NCBI GenBank assembly: GCA_052035235.1
Contig: JBPOHT010000012.1
Span: 56,309 to 120,308 of the forward strand
Length of the DNA: 64,000 nucleotides
Direction: 5' to 3'
Origin: Solimonas_A sp052035235
GTDB taxonomy: Bacteria > Pseudomonadota > Gammaproteobacteria > Nevskiales > Nevskiaceae
In this document: positions 15,647-24,860 of the stretch, in pieces
Layout of the letters: each line of letters starts with the position of its first letter
Numbering within the stretch: position 1 is the stretch's first letter
Notes under the pieces: generated by a model
What the model saw: the letters and a program-made list of their open reading frames with translations, nothing else
Database searches by the model: none
What the model was told of the DNA's origin: nothing
Position numbers and translations under genes: made by a program

Positions 15647-17733
15647 CTAACCCACCCAGCCAGAAAACCGCCCAGCTCACGGCCGCCGAAAGCGCGGTGG
15701 TGCTGGTCGTGAGCGAATCCGAGAACGTCGCCAAGCGCATCGAAAGCCACCTGCGCAACGCCGGCCATCCGGTGCGCTGCGCCTGGGTCGCCGACCTCGA
15801 AGAACTCGAGGACGTGCTGCGCCGCGGCGCGCCCGAGATCATGCTCTGCGCCGAGGGCCTGCCGCGCGCTCCGTTGAAGGAAGCGGTGGACATCTCCGCC
15901 CGCCTCTGCCCCGATCTGCCGGTGTTGCTGCTGTGTCAGCGTTTCGGTGCCGACGAAGTGCTGGCAGCCCATGCCGCCGGCGCACGCGACATGGTCGCCT
16001 ACGAGGACCTGCGCGACCTGCGTCACCTGGAGTTCGTGCTGCAGCGCGAGTTCGCCAGCCACCGCCACCTGCGGGCGCTGCGCACCGTGCGCTCACGCCT
16101 GGACGATTTCGAATCCCGCCACAAGCAACTGCTGGCGGGCACCAACGATGCCGTGGTCCATATCCAGGAAGGCATCGTCTCGCACACCAATCCGGCCTTC
16201 GCCACCCTGCTCGGCTACGGCCAGCCGGACGAGCTGCTGGAGCTGCCGCTGATGGACCTGGTCTGCCCGGACCACCAGCTCAAGGTCAAGGAGCACATGA
16301 AGCTCCTGAACAAGGGCAAGGCCGACGGCAAGCCGCTAGAGTGCTGCCTGATGCGCCAGGATGGCGGCCAGGTCCACATCACCGCCCAGCTGACCCGCGG
16401 CAACGTCGACGGCGAGAACTTCGTCGAGATGCTGATCCGCGCCGAGGCCGCCGCCGCGCCGGCCGTGGCCGCGGGCGAAGCCCCTTCCGGGCGCCTCGCC
16501 TTCTTCGACGCCCTGGCCGTGGCCATCAACGGCATCAGCCAGCAGAAGATGCCGCGCGCCGCCCTGCTGATCGCGGTGGACGATTTCCCCGGCCTGGAAG
16601 AGCGCATCGGCCTGCACGACGCCGAAGAGGCCGTGATGATGCTGGACGAATGGGTGCATGCGCGCCTGTCGCCGCAGGACCAGGTGTTCCGCTTCTCCTC
16701 CGGCGAACTGGCCGCGCTGGTCCACCGCCCCACCGCCGCCGAGTTCGAGCAGTTCGGCGACATGCTGGTGAAGGAAGTGGTCAAGCAGGTGTTCAACACC
16801 ACCGGCCATGAAGCCCACCTGACGCTGAGCATCGCCGCCTACCCGCTGTCCGGCAACGAGCAGGCCTCGGTCGTGGCCAGCGAGATCGTGCGCGAAGCGC
16901 GCAAGCTGGCCGTGCGCGGCAGCGGTCGCCAGTTCGTCAATCTCGGCCCCACGGCCAAGAACGCCCAGGGCGAGCGCGAAGAAGCGCGCAAGGCGTCGCA
17001 GCTCAAGCGCGCCATCGAGGAAAACCGCCTCAAACTGGCCTACCAGTCCATCGCCAGCCTGGAAGGCGACACCCGCCAGCACTTCGATGTGCTCGTGCGC
17101 ATGATCGACGACGGCGGCAAGGAGCTGCACGCCGCCGAGTTCATCAGCGTGGCCGAGAAGTTCGGCCTGATGCGCTCCATCGACCGCTGGGTCGTGGCAC
17201 GCGCACTGAAGGTGCTGGCCAAGCGCGAAAGCTCCGCCGAAGCCTCGAGCCTGTTCGTGAAGATCTCCGAGGAGACCCTCAAGGACGCCGACAGCTACGT
17301 CGCCTGGCTGCAGGAGCAGCTCAAGCAGCGCCCGCTGAAGCCCGAGGAACTGGTGTTCGAGTTCCAGGAACTGACGCTGCAGAACCACATCCGCAAGGCC
17401 AAGACCCTGCACAAGGCCCTGCGCGACCTCGGCGGCTACATCGCCATCGAGCACTTCGGCGTGGGCAGCAACTCCGCCCAGCTGCTGGAACACGTGCCGC
17501 CGCAGTTCGTGAAGTTCCATCCGTCCTACACGCACCAGTTCCACGACAAGGAACAGCACAAGAAGATGACCACGCTGATGGAGACGGCGCGCCAGGCCGG
17601 CGTGAAGACCATCGTCTCCCATGTCGAGGACGCCAACGTCATGGCGCGCCTGTGGCAGATGGGCGTCAACTACATCCAGGGCTTCCACGTGCAGGAGCCG
17701 GAAGTGGTCCTGCTCTCCGCGGACGTCCGCTAG
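15631..17733 (+). CDS. FimX-like protein: degenerate REC-PAS-GGDEF-EAL
   Basis: This 700-residue protein has the domain order of FimX, the c-di-GMP effector for type IV pili. A receiver-like domain covers about 22-135, a PAS about 165-270, a GGDEF-like domain about 285-438 and an EAL-like domain about 455-695. The GGDEF signature is replaced by F-S-S-G-E-L near 355-360. The EAL signature is replaced by D-V-L near 486-488. It should therefore bind but neither make nor hydrolyse c-di-GMP. The start overlaps the epmB end, and an alternative ATG lies three codons on. No pilus genes are in the window. Confidence 0.82.
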   Translation: MDRMVANPPSQKTAQLTAAESAVVLVVSESENVAKRIESHLRNAGHPVRCAWVADLEELEDVLRRGAPEIMLCAEGLPRAPLKEAVDISARLCPDLPVLLLCQRFGADEVLAAHAAGARDMVAYEDLRDLRHLEFVLQREFASHRHLRALRTVRSRLDDFESRHKQLLAGTNDAVVHIQEGIVSHTNPAFATLLGYGQPDELLELPLMDLVCPDHQLKVKEHMKLLNKGKADGKPLECCLMRQDGGQVHITAQLTRGNVDGENFVEMLIRAEAAAAPAVAAGEAPSGRLAFFDALAVAINGISQQKMPRAALLIAVDDFPGLEERIGLHDAEEAVMMLDEWVHARLSPQDQVFRFSSGELAALVHRPTAAEFEQFGDMLVKEVVKQVFNTTGHEAHLTLSIAAYPLSGNEQASVVASEIVREARKLAVRGSGRQFVNLGPTAKNAQGEREEARKASQLKRAIEENRLKLAYQSIASLEGDTRQHFDVLVRMIDDGGKELHAAEFISVAEKFGLMRSIDRWVVARALKVLAKRESSAEASSLFVKISEETLKDADSYVAWLQEQLKQRPLKPEELVFEFQELTLQNHIRKAKTLHKALRDLGGYIAIEHFGVGSNSAQLLEHVPPQFVKFHPSYTHQFHDKEQHKKMTTLMETARQAGVKTIVSHVEDANVMARLWQMGVNYIQGFHVQEPEVVLLSADVR

Positions 17734-17735
17734 CC

Positions 17736-18983
17736 CTAGAACAGCAGCAGCCCTGCGACCAGCCCGCCGAGCACGGCGCCGAAGGACGGCGCCAGCCGCA
17801 GCGCCGGCTCGCGCCCGCCAATGCTCCAGACCAGACCGAACTTGAACGCCAGGTTCACGACGTAGGCCAGCACGATCACCCGCACCACCGCGACCGCCTC
17901 GATGCTGCCGTGATCGAACAGGTTCAGGGTGGACAGGCTGATCGCATCCACGTCGGTCAGGCCCGACAGGGCCGCCGCCAAGTAGACGCCGCCGGTGCCG
18001 GCGATGTCGTTGAGCCAGGCCACGGCCAGCAGCACCAGAGCGTAGAACGCAGCGAAGGCCAGCGCCGTGCGCATCTCGCTGGGATTCTTCATCTCCAGCT
18101 CCGGCGCCTCGTCGCTGCTCAAGGCGCGCCAGTTGCGCCAGGCCAGCCCAAGCCCCGCCACGGCACCAAGCCCCAGCACCGGCAGCAGCGCCGGCAGGAT
18201 CTTCGGAGCAACCGCCACCGCGATGATCGCCAGGCGCAGCAGCACCACCAGATTGGCCAGCAGGATCACGAACACCGCCACCGGCCGCAGTGACGGCTGC
18301 GGCTTCATGTGCCGCGAAAAGGCCAGCGTGGTGGCGGTGCTGGAGACCAGCCCGCCGAGGATGCCGAGCAGCGGCGTGCCCTTCTCCTGGCCAACAAGGC
18401 GCAAAACGGCATAGGACACCAGGCCCAGCCCGGAGATCAGCACCACCATCAGCCAGATGCGATAGGGGTTGAGCGCGCCATAGGGGCCGAAGTCGCGGTC
18501 CGGCAGCACCGGCAGCACGATGAATGCAACGATGGCGAACTGCAGGAAGGAGCGCAGATCCTGCGCGGTCAGGCGATTGATGACCCCATGCAATTCCGTC
18601 TTGAAGTACAGCAGCGAGGTGGCAGTCAGGGCCAGCGCCACGGCCAGTTGGGGATAGCCGAACCACGCCAGCAGGCCCAGGCCGTAGCACAGCAGCAGCG
18701 CAATGGTCGTGGTGGTGGCGGGGTCGTTCTCGTCGCCTTTCTGGTGCGGCGAAAACACCATCATCAGCACCAAGCCGAGCAGCATCGCGGGGATCAGCCA
18801 GGATGATCCGCTGGCCTGCGTGAGCAGGCCGGACAGCGCGCCGGCCAAACCTGTGAGGCCGAACGTGCGCAGGCCTGCCCGCGCATCGGGTTTGCGCTCG
18901 CGCTCCAGCCCCATCAGCAGGCCGATGCCCAGGCTGATGAGGAAGACCGGCGCGGCCTGCAGTTCCTGACTGGACAGTTCCAT
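17736..18983 (-). CDS. MgtC/SapB-DUF4010 membrane protein
   Basis: This 415-residue, strongly hydrophobic protein has an MgtC-like N-terminus (SLGIGLLMGLERERK, about 16-30). About eleven further membrane segments follow, in the DUF4010 pattern with GGLVSSTATTLAFSR and the ALSGLTDVDAISLS stretch. The start at 18983 (MELSSQ) is chosen because the sequence upstream is not membrane-like and lacks homology to the family. No clear ribosome site is seen. The transport or sensing function is unknown. It converges on the FimX-like gene with only 2 nt between the stops. Confidence 0.85.
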   Translation of the reverse strand: MELSSQELQAAPVFLISLGIGLLMGLERERKPDARAGLRTFGLTGLAGALSGLLTQASGSSWLIPAMLLGLVLMMVFSPHQKGDENDPATTTTIALLLCYGLGLLAWFGYPQLAVALALTATSLLYFKTELHGVINRLTAQDLRSFLQFAIVAFIVLPVLPDRDFGPYGALNPYRIWLMVVLISGLGLVSYAVLRLVGQEKGTPLLGILGGLVSSTATTLAFSRHMKPQPSLRPVAVFVILLANLVVLLRLAIIAVAVAPKILPALLPVLGLGAVAGLGLAWRNWRALSSDEAPELEMKNPSEMRTALAFAAFYALVLLAVAWLNDIAGTGGVYLAAALSGLTDVDAISLSTLNLFDHGSIEAVAVVRVIVLAYVVNLAFKFGLVWSIGGREPALRLAPSFGAVLGGLVAGLLLF

Positions 18984-19220
18984 GCCCGCAGACTGTCGCC
19001 GGGCCTCGCTCGCGTCAAGCCGGGGACGGCACACCGAAACGAGCGGCAACGCGCCAGGTCCGGAGCGGAGCCCTTCAAGCGCCCCTCTCGCTGGCGGGAG
19101 AGGGAACATGAGGAGGTAGGGCAGCGCATGGAGCGGTCGCCGTCGCTGGAAATCCCGAATGGCACCCAGGCCACGGACGCAATTGCCACGCTCGGCAATG
19201 CTCAAAGCCGTAGCCAAATA

Positions 19221-19248
19221 AAAAAGGCGGCCACCAGGCCGCCTTTTT
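19221..19248 (-). terminator. Intrinsic terminator downstream of htpX
   Basis: Arms 19221-19232 and 19237-19248 form a 12-bp stem with a 4-nt loop. The stem ends in A5 on one side and T5 on the other, so it can work in both directions. On the minus strand it lies about 140 nt past the htpX stop. Confidence 0.85.
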
Positions 19249-19294
19249 CATCTTTCTTGCGCTCTCTCCGAGGGATGCGAAGAAACCGTAGCGA

Positions 19295-19368
19295 GCGGCC
19301 CGAGGTTGCAGCGAGGAGCGGAGCCGTACAGAAGTACGGCGAGCACCGGAGATGCAAGATCGGGCCGC
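19295..19368. repeat. Nested hairpin repeat with GTAC core
   Basis: Three nested inverted pairs are visible. The outer arms are 19295-19303 with 19360-19368, the middle pair is 19306-19310 with 19353-19357, and the core is 19323-19329 with 19334-19340 (GCCGTAC-agaa-GTACGGC). The core resembles the one at 36100-36115. Both sit just past the end of a gene or RNA on the minus strand. Confidence 0.7.
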
Positions 19369-19390
19369 GTAGAAGGTTTATTCGTATTCC

Positions 19391-20260
19391 TCAAGCGGCC
19401 TGGAGGGCGGCGATCCGCTCCTCGATGGGCGGGTGCGTCATGAACAGCTTCTTGGCGCCGCCGACGATACCGAAGGCCGTGACCTGTTCCGGCAGCGAGG
19501 AATGGCCCTGGGCACCGCCCAGGCGCTGCAGGGCAGCCACCATCTTGCGCTTGCCGGCCAGGTGCGCACCGCCGGCGTCGGCGCGGAACTCGCGCTGGCG
19601 GCTGAACCAGCAGACGATGATCGAGGCCAGGAAGCCGAACACGATCTCCAGCACGAACACCGTGATCATGTAGCCGAAGCCGGGGCCGCTGCTTTCGCGG
19701 TTGCCGGCCAGGGCGCGGTCGATGGCGTAGCCGACGACGCGGGCCAGGAACATGACGAAGGTGTTCACCACGCCCTGGATCAGGGTCAGGGTCACCATGT
19801 CGCCGTTGGCGATGTGGCTGACCTCATGGCCCAGCACGGCCTCGACCTCGTCCTGCTGCATGCTGCGCAGCAGGCCGGTGGAGACGGCGACCAGGGCGTT
19901 ATCGCGATTCATGCCGGTGGCGAAGGCGTTGGGTTCCGGCGCGTCGTAGACCGCGACTTCGGGCATGCCGATGCCGGCGGCGCGCGCCTGGCGCTCCACC
20001 GTCTGCAGCAGCCACATTTCAGCCGAGTTACGCGGCTGGGTGATCACCTGGGCGCCGGTGGAACGCTTGGCAACCCACTTGGACATGGCCAGCGAGATGA
20101 AGGAGCCGCCGAAGCCGAACAGGGCGCAGAACACCAGCAAGGCGCCGTAGTTGAGTCCGTTGGCGGTGAGGTACTTGTTGACGCCGAGCAGGCTGGCAGT
20201 AATGGACAGCACTACCATGACCGCAATATTGGTCAACAAAAACAAGCCGATGCGTTTCAT
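19391..20260 (-). CDS. htpX: Heat-shock membrane metalloprotease HtpX
   Basis: This 289-residue M48-family protease has two N-terminal membrane helices (about 5-25 and 38-58). The zinc motif is HEVSH (145-149), with the third ligand Glu224 in REFRADAGGAHLAGK. Two further hydrophobic stretches lie near 160-180 and 198-220. HtpX degrades misfolded inner-membrane proteins. The start codon is ATG at 20260 (MKRIGLFLLT) and the length is typical. It is followed by a palindromic repeat and a terminator. Confidence 0.96.
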   Translation of the reverse strand: MKRIGLFLLTNIAVMVVLSITASLLGVNKYLTANGLNYGALLVFCALFGFGGSFISLAMSKWVAKRSTGAQVITQPRNSAEMWLLQTVERQARAAGIGMPEVAVYDAPEPNAFATGMNRDNALVAVSTGLLRSMQQDEVEAVLGHEVSHIANGDMVTLTLIQGVVNTFVMFLARVVGYAIDRALAGNRESSGPGFGYMITVFVLEIVFGFLASIIVCWFSRQREFRADAGGAHLAGKRKMVAALQRLGGAQGHSSLPEQVTAFGIVGGAKKLFMTHPPIEERIAALQAA

Positions 20261-20341
20261 ATTCCCCGTGCTTCAGTGAGTGTGGCTAGGAGTTCTTTGT
20301 GGCCTTGAGACAGCAAATTCAAGGCCTGGTTCGGTGAATCC

Positions 20342-20376
20342 ACCGGCCGTCCCCACCATTGCGGCGGGGCGGCCGG
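20342..20376 (-). terminator. GC-rich hairpin downstream of parC
   Basis: An 11-bp stem with one bulged base (CCGGCCG-CCCC against GGGG-CGGCCGG) surrounds an 11-nt loop. It begins about 10 nt past the parC stop on the minus strand. No U-run follows. Confidence 0.5.
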
Positions 20377-20386
20377 CGGATCCCTT

Positions 20387-22606
20387 CTATCCCGTATGCA
20401 TCGAATCCACCCGCTGGAAGCCGCGCGGCAGGTGACCGCCGCGGCTGGCGCGGGCACCGGCGTAGTTTTCCAGGTCGGAGGGCTTGAGCGTCAGCGTGCG
20501 CTTGCCGCAGACCAGGGTCAGCGGTGAGCCGGCCGGCAGCACACAGCTGGCCAGGATGCGATCCTCGCCCTTCAATGCCACCAGCTTGTTGCCCTTGCCC
20601 TTGGCCAGTTCCGGCAGCTCCGACAGCGGGAACACCAGCAGGCGCCCCTCCGCCGTGGCCAGCGCGAAACGGTCCTTGGCCGGATCGGCGGTGCGACTCG
20701 GCGGCATCAGGGTGCCCTTGTCGCTGACATTCACCACGGCCTTGCCGGCCTTGAGGCGCGACTCCAGGTCGCCGAGCTTGGCGATGAAGCCATAGCCCTC
20801 GTCGCTGCCCAGAACCAGTTTCTCGCTGCCGTCACCCATCAGCAGACCCAGGATGCGACCGCCATCCTGGAGGTCCAGGCGCGTGGTCACCGGCTCGCCC
20901 TGCGAGCGTGCCGACGGCAGTTCGCGCGGGTTCAGCGTGTAGCTGCGGCCCTTGTGGTCCAGCAGCACCAGCAGCTGGTTGGTCTTGCCCTGCACCGCCA
21001 GGCTGAACTCGTCGCCGGCCTTGTAGCTGAGCGAGGCCGGATCGATCTCATGACCCTTGCCCGAGCGGATCCAGCCGGCCTTGGACAGCACCACCGTGAT
21101 CGGTTCGGTCGGGATGATGTCGGCGGCTTCCAGCGCAGTGGCCGGCGGCTTGGCGTTGATCGGGCAGCGGCGCTCGTCGCCGTACTTCTTGGCGTCTTCC
21201 TTGAGCTCTTCGCCGATCAGGGTCTTGAGCTTCTCGTCGTCGCCCAGCAGCTCCTCGAGCTTGGCGCGCTCGGCAGCCAGCTCCTGCTGCTCACCCTGGA
21301 TCGCAATCTCCTCGATCTTCTGCAGGTGGCGCAGTTTCAGGTCGAGGATGTAGTCCGCCTGGATTTCGCTGAGACCGAAAGCCAGCATCAGCTTGGACTT
21401 GGGATCGTCCGCCGTGCGGATGATGTGGATCACCTCGTCGATGTTGAGGTAGGCGATCAAGAGGCCTTCGAGCAGGTGCAGGCGCTCGTTGACCTTGTTG
21501 AGGCGGTGGTTGAGTCGCTTCGTCACGGTGGCGAAGCGGTACTCCAGCCACTCGGTCAGGATGTCCTTGAGGTTCTTGACCTTCGGCCGTCCGTCCAGGC
21601 CGATCATGTTGAGGTTGACGCGGTAGCTGCGCTCGAGGTCCGTGGTCGCGAACAGGTGCGCCATCAGCTGCTCGGCATCCACGCGGTTGGAGCGCGGCAC
21701 GATCACCAGGCGCGTCGGGTTCTCGTGGTCCGACTCGTCGCGCAGGTCTTCCACCAGCGGCAGCTTCTTGGCGCGCATCTGGTCGGCGATCTGCTCCAGC
21801 ACCTTGGCCGGAGAAACCTGGAACGGCAGATGGGTGACGATGATGCTGCCGTCGTCCTCGCGCTCCCAGCGACCGCGCGCACGGATCTGGCCGTTACCGG
21901 TCTGGTAGATCTTCAGCAGGTCATGCGGCTCGGACACGATCTCGCAGGAGGTCGGGAAATCCGGGCCCGGCACGAACTCGCAGAGCTTTTCGACATGCGC
22001 GTTGGGGTGCTTGAGCAGGTACAGGCAGGCCTTCACCAGCTCGCGCAGGTTGTGCGGCGGGATGTCCGTGGCCATGCCCACCGCGATACCGGTAGTGCCG
22101 TTGACCAGGATGTTGGGCAGGCGCGCCGGCAGCAGGCGCGGCTCGTCCAGGGTGCCGTCGAAGTTAGGCGACCACTCCACCGTGCCCTGCCCCAGCTCGC
22201 CCAGCAGCGTGGCGGCGTACGGCGTCAGGCGCGATTCGGTGTAACGCATCGCGGCGAAGGACTTGGGGTCGTCCGGCGAACCCCAGTTGCCCTGTCCGTC
22301 CACCAGCGGGTAGCGGTAGTTGAAGGGCTGCGCCATCGTCACCATCGCTTCGTAGCAGGCGGAGTCGCCGTGCGGATGGAACTTGCCGATGACGTCGCCC
22401 ACGGTACGGGCGGACTTCTTGTGCTTCTGTCCGGCGGACAGGCCCAGCTCGCTCATCGCATAGATGATGCGGCGCTGCACCGGCTTGAGGCCGTCGGCGA
22501 TGTTCGGCAGCGCTCGGTCGAGCACCACGTACATCGAGTAGTCGAGGTAGGCCTTTTCCGCGAAGACGCGCAGCGGCAGGCGTTCGGTATCGGTGATATC
22601 GGTCAT
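20387..22606 (-). CDS. parC: DNA topoisomerase IV subunit A
   Basis: This 739-residue type IIA topoisomerase subunit cuts and rejoins DNA during decatenation of daughter chromosomes. The catalytic tyrosine is Tyr122 in RYTESRLTPYA. The quinolone-determining segment GKFHPHGDSACYEAM keeps Ser82 and Glu86, equivalent to E. coli Ser80 and Glu84, so no classic quinolone-resistance change is seen. A C-terminal beta-pinwheel region covers about residues 495-730. It follows parE by 11 nt and is the second gene of a parE-parC operon. Confidence 0.97.
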   Translation of the reverse strand: MTDITDTERLPLRVFAEKAYLDYSMYVVLDRALPNIADGLKPVQRRIIYAMSELGLSAGQKHKKSARTVGDVIGKFHPHGDSACYEAMVTMAQPFNYRYPLVDGQGNWGSPDDPKSFAAMRYTESRLTPYAATLLGELGQGTVEWSPNFDGTLDEPRLLPARLPNILVNGTTGIAVGMATDIPPHNLRELVKACLYLLKHPNAHVEKLCEFVPGPDFPTSCEIVSEPHDLLKIYQTGNGQIRARGRWEREDDGSIIVTHLPFQVSPAKVLEQIADQMRAKKLPLVEDLRDESDHENPTRLVIVPRSNRVDAEQLMAHLFATTDLERSYRVNLNMIGLDGRPKVKNLKDILTEWLEYRFATVTKRLNHRLNKVNERLHLLEGLLIAYLNIDEVIHIIRTADDPKSKLMLAFGLSEIQADYILDLKLRHLQKIEEIAIQGEQQELAAERAKLEELLGDDEKLKTLIGEELKEDAKKYGDERRCPINAKPPATALEAADIIPTEPITVVLSKAGWIRSGKGHEIDPASLSYKAGDEFSLAVQGKTNQLLVLLDHKGRSYTLNPRELPSARSQGEPVTTRLDLQDGGRILGLLMGDGSEKLVLGSDEGYGFIAKLGDLESRLKAGKAVVNVSDKGTLMPPSRTADPAKDRFALATAEGRLLVFPLSELPELAKGKGNKLVALKGEDRILASCVLPAGSPLTLVCGKRTLTLKPSDLENYAGARASRGGHLPRGFQRVDSMHTG

Positions 22607-22617
22607 GTCTTAACTTC

Positions 22618-24513
22618 TCAGGTCTCGGCGCGGTTGCCTTCGCGCTCCAGCCAGTCCTTGCGATCACTCGCGCGCTTCTTGGCGAGCAGCATGTCGACGA
22701 TCTGCTCGGCGGGGGTTTCGTCGAGCGTGAGCTGCACCAGGCGCCGCGTGTCGGGCGACATGGTCGTCTCGCGCAACTGCAGCGGATTCATCTCGCCCAG
22801 GCCCTTGAAACGGGTCACCTGGAGCTTCGAGCGATTGCCCTCGGCACTGAGACGATCCATCACACCCTGCTTCTCGCTCTCGTCCAGCGCATAGAACACC
22901 TGCTTGCCCGCGTCGATGCGGAACAGCGGCGGCATGGCGATATAGATATGGCCGGCTTCCACCAGCGGACGGTAGTGCTTGAGGAACAGCGCACACAGCA
23001 GCGTGGCGATATGCAGGCCGTCGGAGTCGGCGTCGGCCAGCACGCAAACCTTGCCGTAGCGCAGGCCGCTGATGTCGGTGGCGCCGGGATCCACGCCGAT
23101 GGCGACGCTGATGTTGTGGATTTCATCCGAGCCCAGGGCTTCGTTGGCGTCCACTTCCCAGGTGTTCAGGATCTTGCCGCGCAGCGGCATGATCGCCTGG
23201 AAGTCGCGGTCGCGCGCCTGCTTGGCGGAGCCGCCGGCCGAGTCGCCTTCCACCAGGAACAGCTCGGTGCGGCCGAGGTCGCTCTGCACGCAGTCGGCCA
23301 GCTTGCCGGGCAGCGCCGGGCCGCTGGTGATCTTCTTGCGCACCACCTGTTTGGACAGCTTCAGGCGGGCGTTGGCGTTGGCGATCACCAACTGCGCGAT
23401 CTGCTCACCCTGCTCCGGGTGCTGGTTCAGCCACAGGCTGAAGGAGTCATGCACCACGCCGGAGACGAAGGCTGCGGTCTCTCGGGACGACAGGCGCTCC
23501 TTGGTCTGGCCGGCGAACTGCGCGTCCTGCATCTTCACGCTGAGCACGTAGGCGCAACCCTGCCAGACGTCTTCCGGCGTCAGCTTGAGGCCGCGCGGCA
23601 GCAGGTTGCGGAACTCGCAGAACTCGCGCATCGCCTCGGTCAGGCCGGTGCGCAAGCCATTGACGTGCGTACCGCCCTGGGCGGTGGGGATCAGGTTGAC
23701 GTAGCTCTCGGCTACCGGCTCCAGCCGGCTGCCTTCCTGGTTGAGCCAGACCAGCGCCCACTCGGCTTCCTCGCGGGCGGCCTTGAATTGCCCGACGAAG
23801 GGCTCGGCCGGCAGCGTCTCGGCACCCTGCAGGGCGTCCTTGAGGTAGTCCGTCAGGCCGTTCTCGTACTGCCAGACCAGTTTTTCCTTGTTGATCTGGT
23901 CGTCGAGCGAAACCTTGAGGTTCGGGCACAGCACGGCCTTGGCGCGCAGCACCTGCTTGAGGCGCGGCAGCGAGAACTTGGGGCTGTCGAAGTACTTGGG
24001 GTCGGCCCAGAAGCGCACGGCGGTGCCGGTGCGGTTCTTGGCCACCGCGCCGACTTCCTTGAGCGGCTTGCTGAGCACGCCGTCCTTGAACTCGATGTCG
24101 TATTCCTTGCCGCCCTGGCAGACGCGGACCTCCAGCTTGTTGGAGAGCGCGTTGACCACGCTGACACCCACGCCGTGCAAACCGCCCGAGAACTGGTACT
24201 GCTGGTTGGAGAACTTGGCGCCCGAGTGCAGCTTGGTCAGGATCAGCTCGACGCCGGTGACCTTGTGCACCGGGTGGATACCCACCGGCATGCCGCGACC
24301 GTCGTCGGACACCTCCAGCGAGCCGTCCTCGTAGACCGTGACGGCAATCGAGCGGCAGTGCCCGGCCAGGGCCTCGTCGACGGCATTGTCGATGACTTCC
24401 TGGGCAAGGTGGTTCGGGCGGGTGGTATCGGTGTACATGCCCGGGCGCTTGCGCACGGGGTCGAGGCCTTCTAGGACCTCGATGGCTTCTGCGGAGTATT
24501 CTTTGGCAGCCAT
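22618..24513 (-). CDS. parE: DNA topoisomerase IV subunit B
   Basis: This 631-residue GHKL ATPase starts MAAKEYSAEAIEVLEGLDPV. Visible motifs are the ATP-binding VIDNAVDEALAG, SDDGRGMPVG and GGLHGVGVSVVNAL, and the TOPRIM acidic residues in VEGDSAGGSA and ADADSDGLHI. It powers the strand passage carried out by ParC. It is the first gene of the parE-parC operon and is divergent from xseB across a 98-nt gap. Confidence 0.97.
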   Translation of the reverse strand: MAAKEYSAEAIEVLEGLDPVRKRPGMYTDTTRPNHLAQEVIDNAVDEALAGHCRSIAVTVYEDGSLEVSDDGRGMPVGIHPVHKVTGVELILTKLHSGAKFSNQQYQFSGGLHGVGVSVVNALSNKLEVRVCQGGKEYDIEFKDGVLSKPLKEVGAVAKNRTGTAVRFWADPKYFDSPKFSLPRLKQVLRAKAVLCPNLKVSLDDQINKEKLVWQYENGLTDYLKDALQGAETLPAEPFVGQFKAAREEAEWALVWLNQEGSRLEPVAESYVNLIPTAQGGTHVNGLRTGLTEAMREFCEFRNLLPRGLKLTPEDVWQGCAYVLSVKMQDAQFAGQTKERLSSRETAAFVSGVVHDSFSLWLNQHPEQGEQIAQLVIANANARLKLSKQVVRKKITSGPALPGKLADCVQSDLGRTELFLVEGDSAGGSAKQARDRDFQAIMPLRGKILNTWEVDANEALGSDEIHNISVAIGVDPGATDISGLRYGKVCVLADADSDGLHIATLLCALFLKHYRPLVEAGHIYIAMPPLFRIDAGKQVFYALDESEKQGVMDRLSAEGNRSKLQVTRFKGLGEMNPLQLRETTMSPDTRRLVQLTLDETPAEQIVDMLLAKKRASDRKDWLEREGNRAET

Positions 24514-24575
24514 GTCTGAAGGGAATCTGGGAAGCGGCGGAAGCTAACGGATGCCTGCCGGGGATTCAACCTCGC

Positions 24576-24581
24576 TACAAT
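24576..24581 (+). promoter_or_regulatory. Candidate -10 box for the xseB-ispA operon
   Basis: TACAAT lies 31 nt upstream of the xseB start in the parE/xseB divergent gap. No convincing -35 box accompanies it at normal spacing, so the call is tentative. Confidence 0.35.
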
Positions 24582-24611
24582 ACCGGCCTGATAACTCAAT
24601 ACTTTAGGTAC

Positions 24612-24860
24612 ATGCCCAAGCCCTCTGCCCCGCAGCCCGAGACCCCCGCCGATCCCGTCAGCCTGTTCGAGGACGCGATGCGGGAACTGGAGGAGATCGT
24701 GCAGCGCATGGAGCGCGGCGACCTGCGGCTGGAGGAGTCCCTGCAACTGTTCGAGCGCGGCATGAGCCTGAGCAAGTCCTGCCGTGGCTCGCTGGACAGC
24801 GCCGAACTGCGGGTACGCAAGCTGCTCGAGCCGGACCCGAATCCGGACGTGGGCGCGTGA
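24612..24860 (+). CDS. xseB: Exodeoxyribonuclease VII small subunit
   Basis: This 82-residue protein has the typical XseB core FEDAMRELEEIVQRMERGDL followed by LEESLQLFERGMSLSKSC. It is the small subunit of exonuclease VII, which degrades single-stranded DNA with the XseA subunit encoded elsewhere. Its stop overlaps the ispA start as GTGA, the usual xseB-ispA coupling in gammaproteobacteria. Confidence 0.95.
   Translation: MPKPSAPQPETPADPVSLFEDAMRELEEIVQRMERGDLRLEESLQLFERGMSLSKSCRGSLDSAELRVRKLLEPDPNPDVGA

Larger units (their letters stand above)
18984..19390. other. 407-nt gap: terminator and palindromic repeats
   Basis: No gene is supported here. The gap holds a CCCTCTC/GAGAGGG palindrome near 19083-19104, an intrinsic terminator at 19221-19248 and a nested hairpin repeat at 19295-19368. 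Confidence 0.7.

Noticed and set aside
16336..18690. Very long minus-strand open frame across the FimX-like and DUF4010 genes
   Set aside because: It spans two well-supported genes in other frames and has shadow-type composition (Ala/Gly/Arg/His-rich) without recognisable domains.
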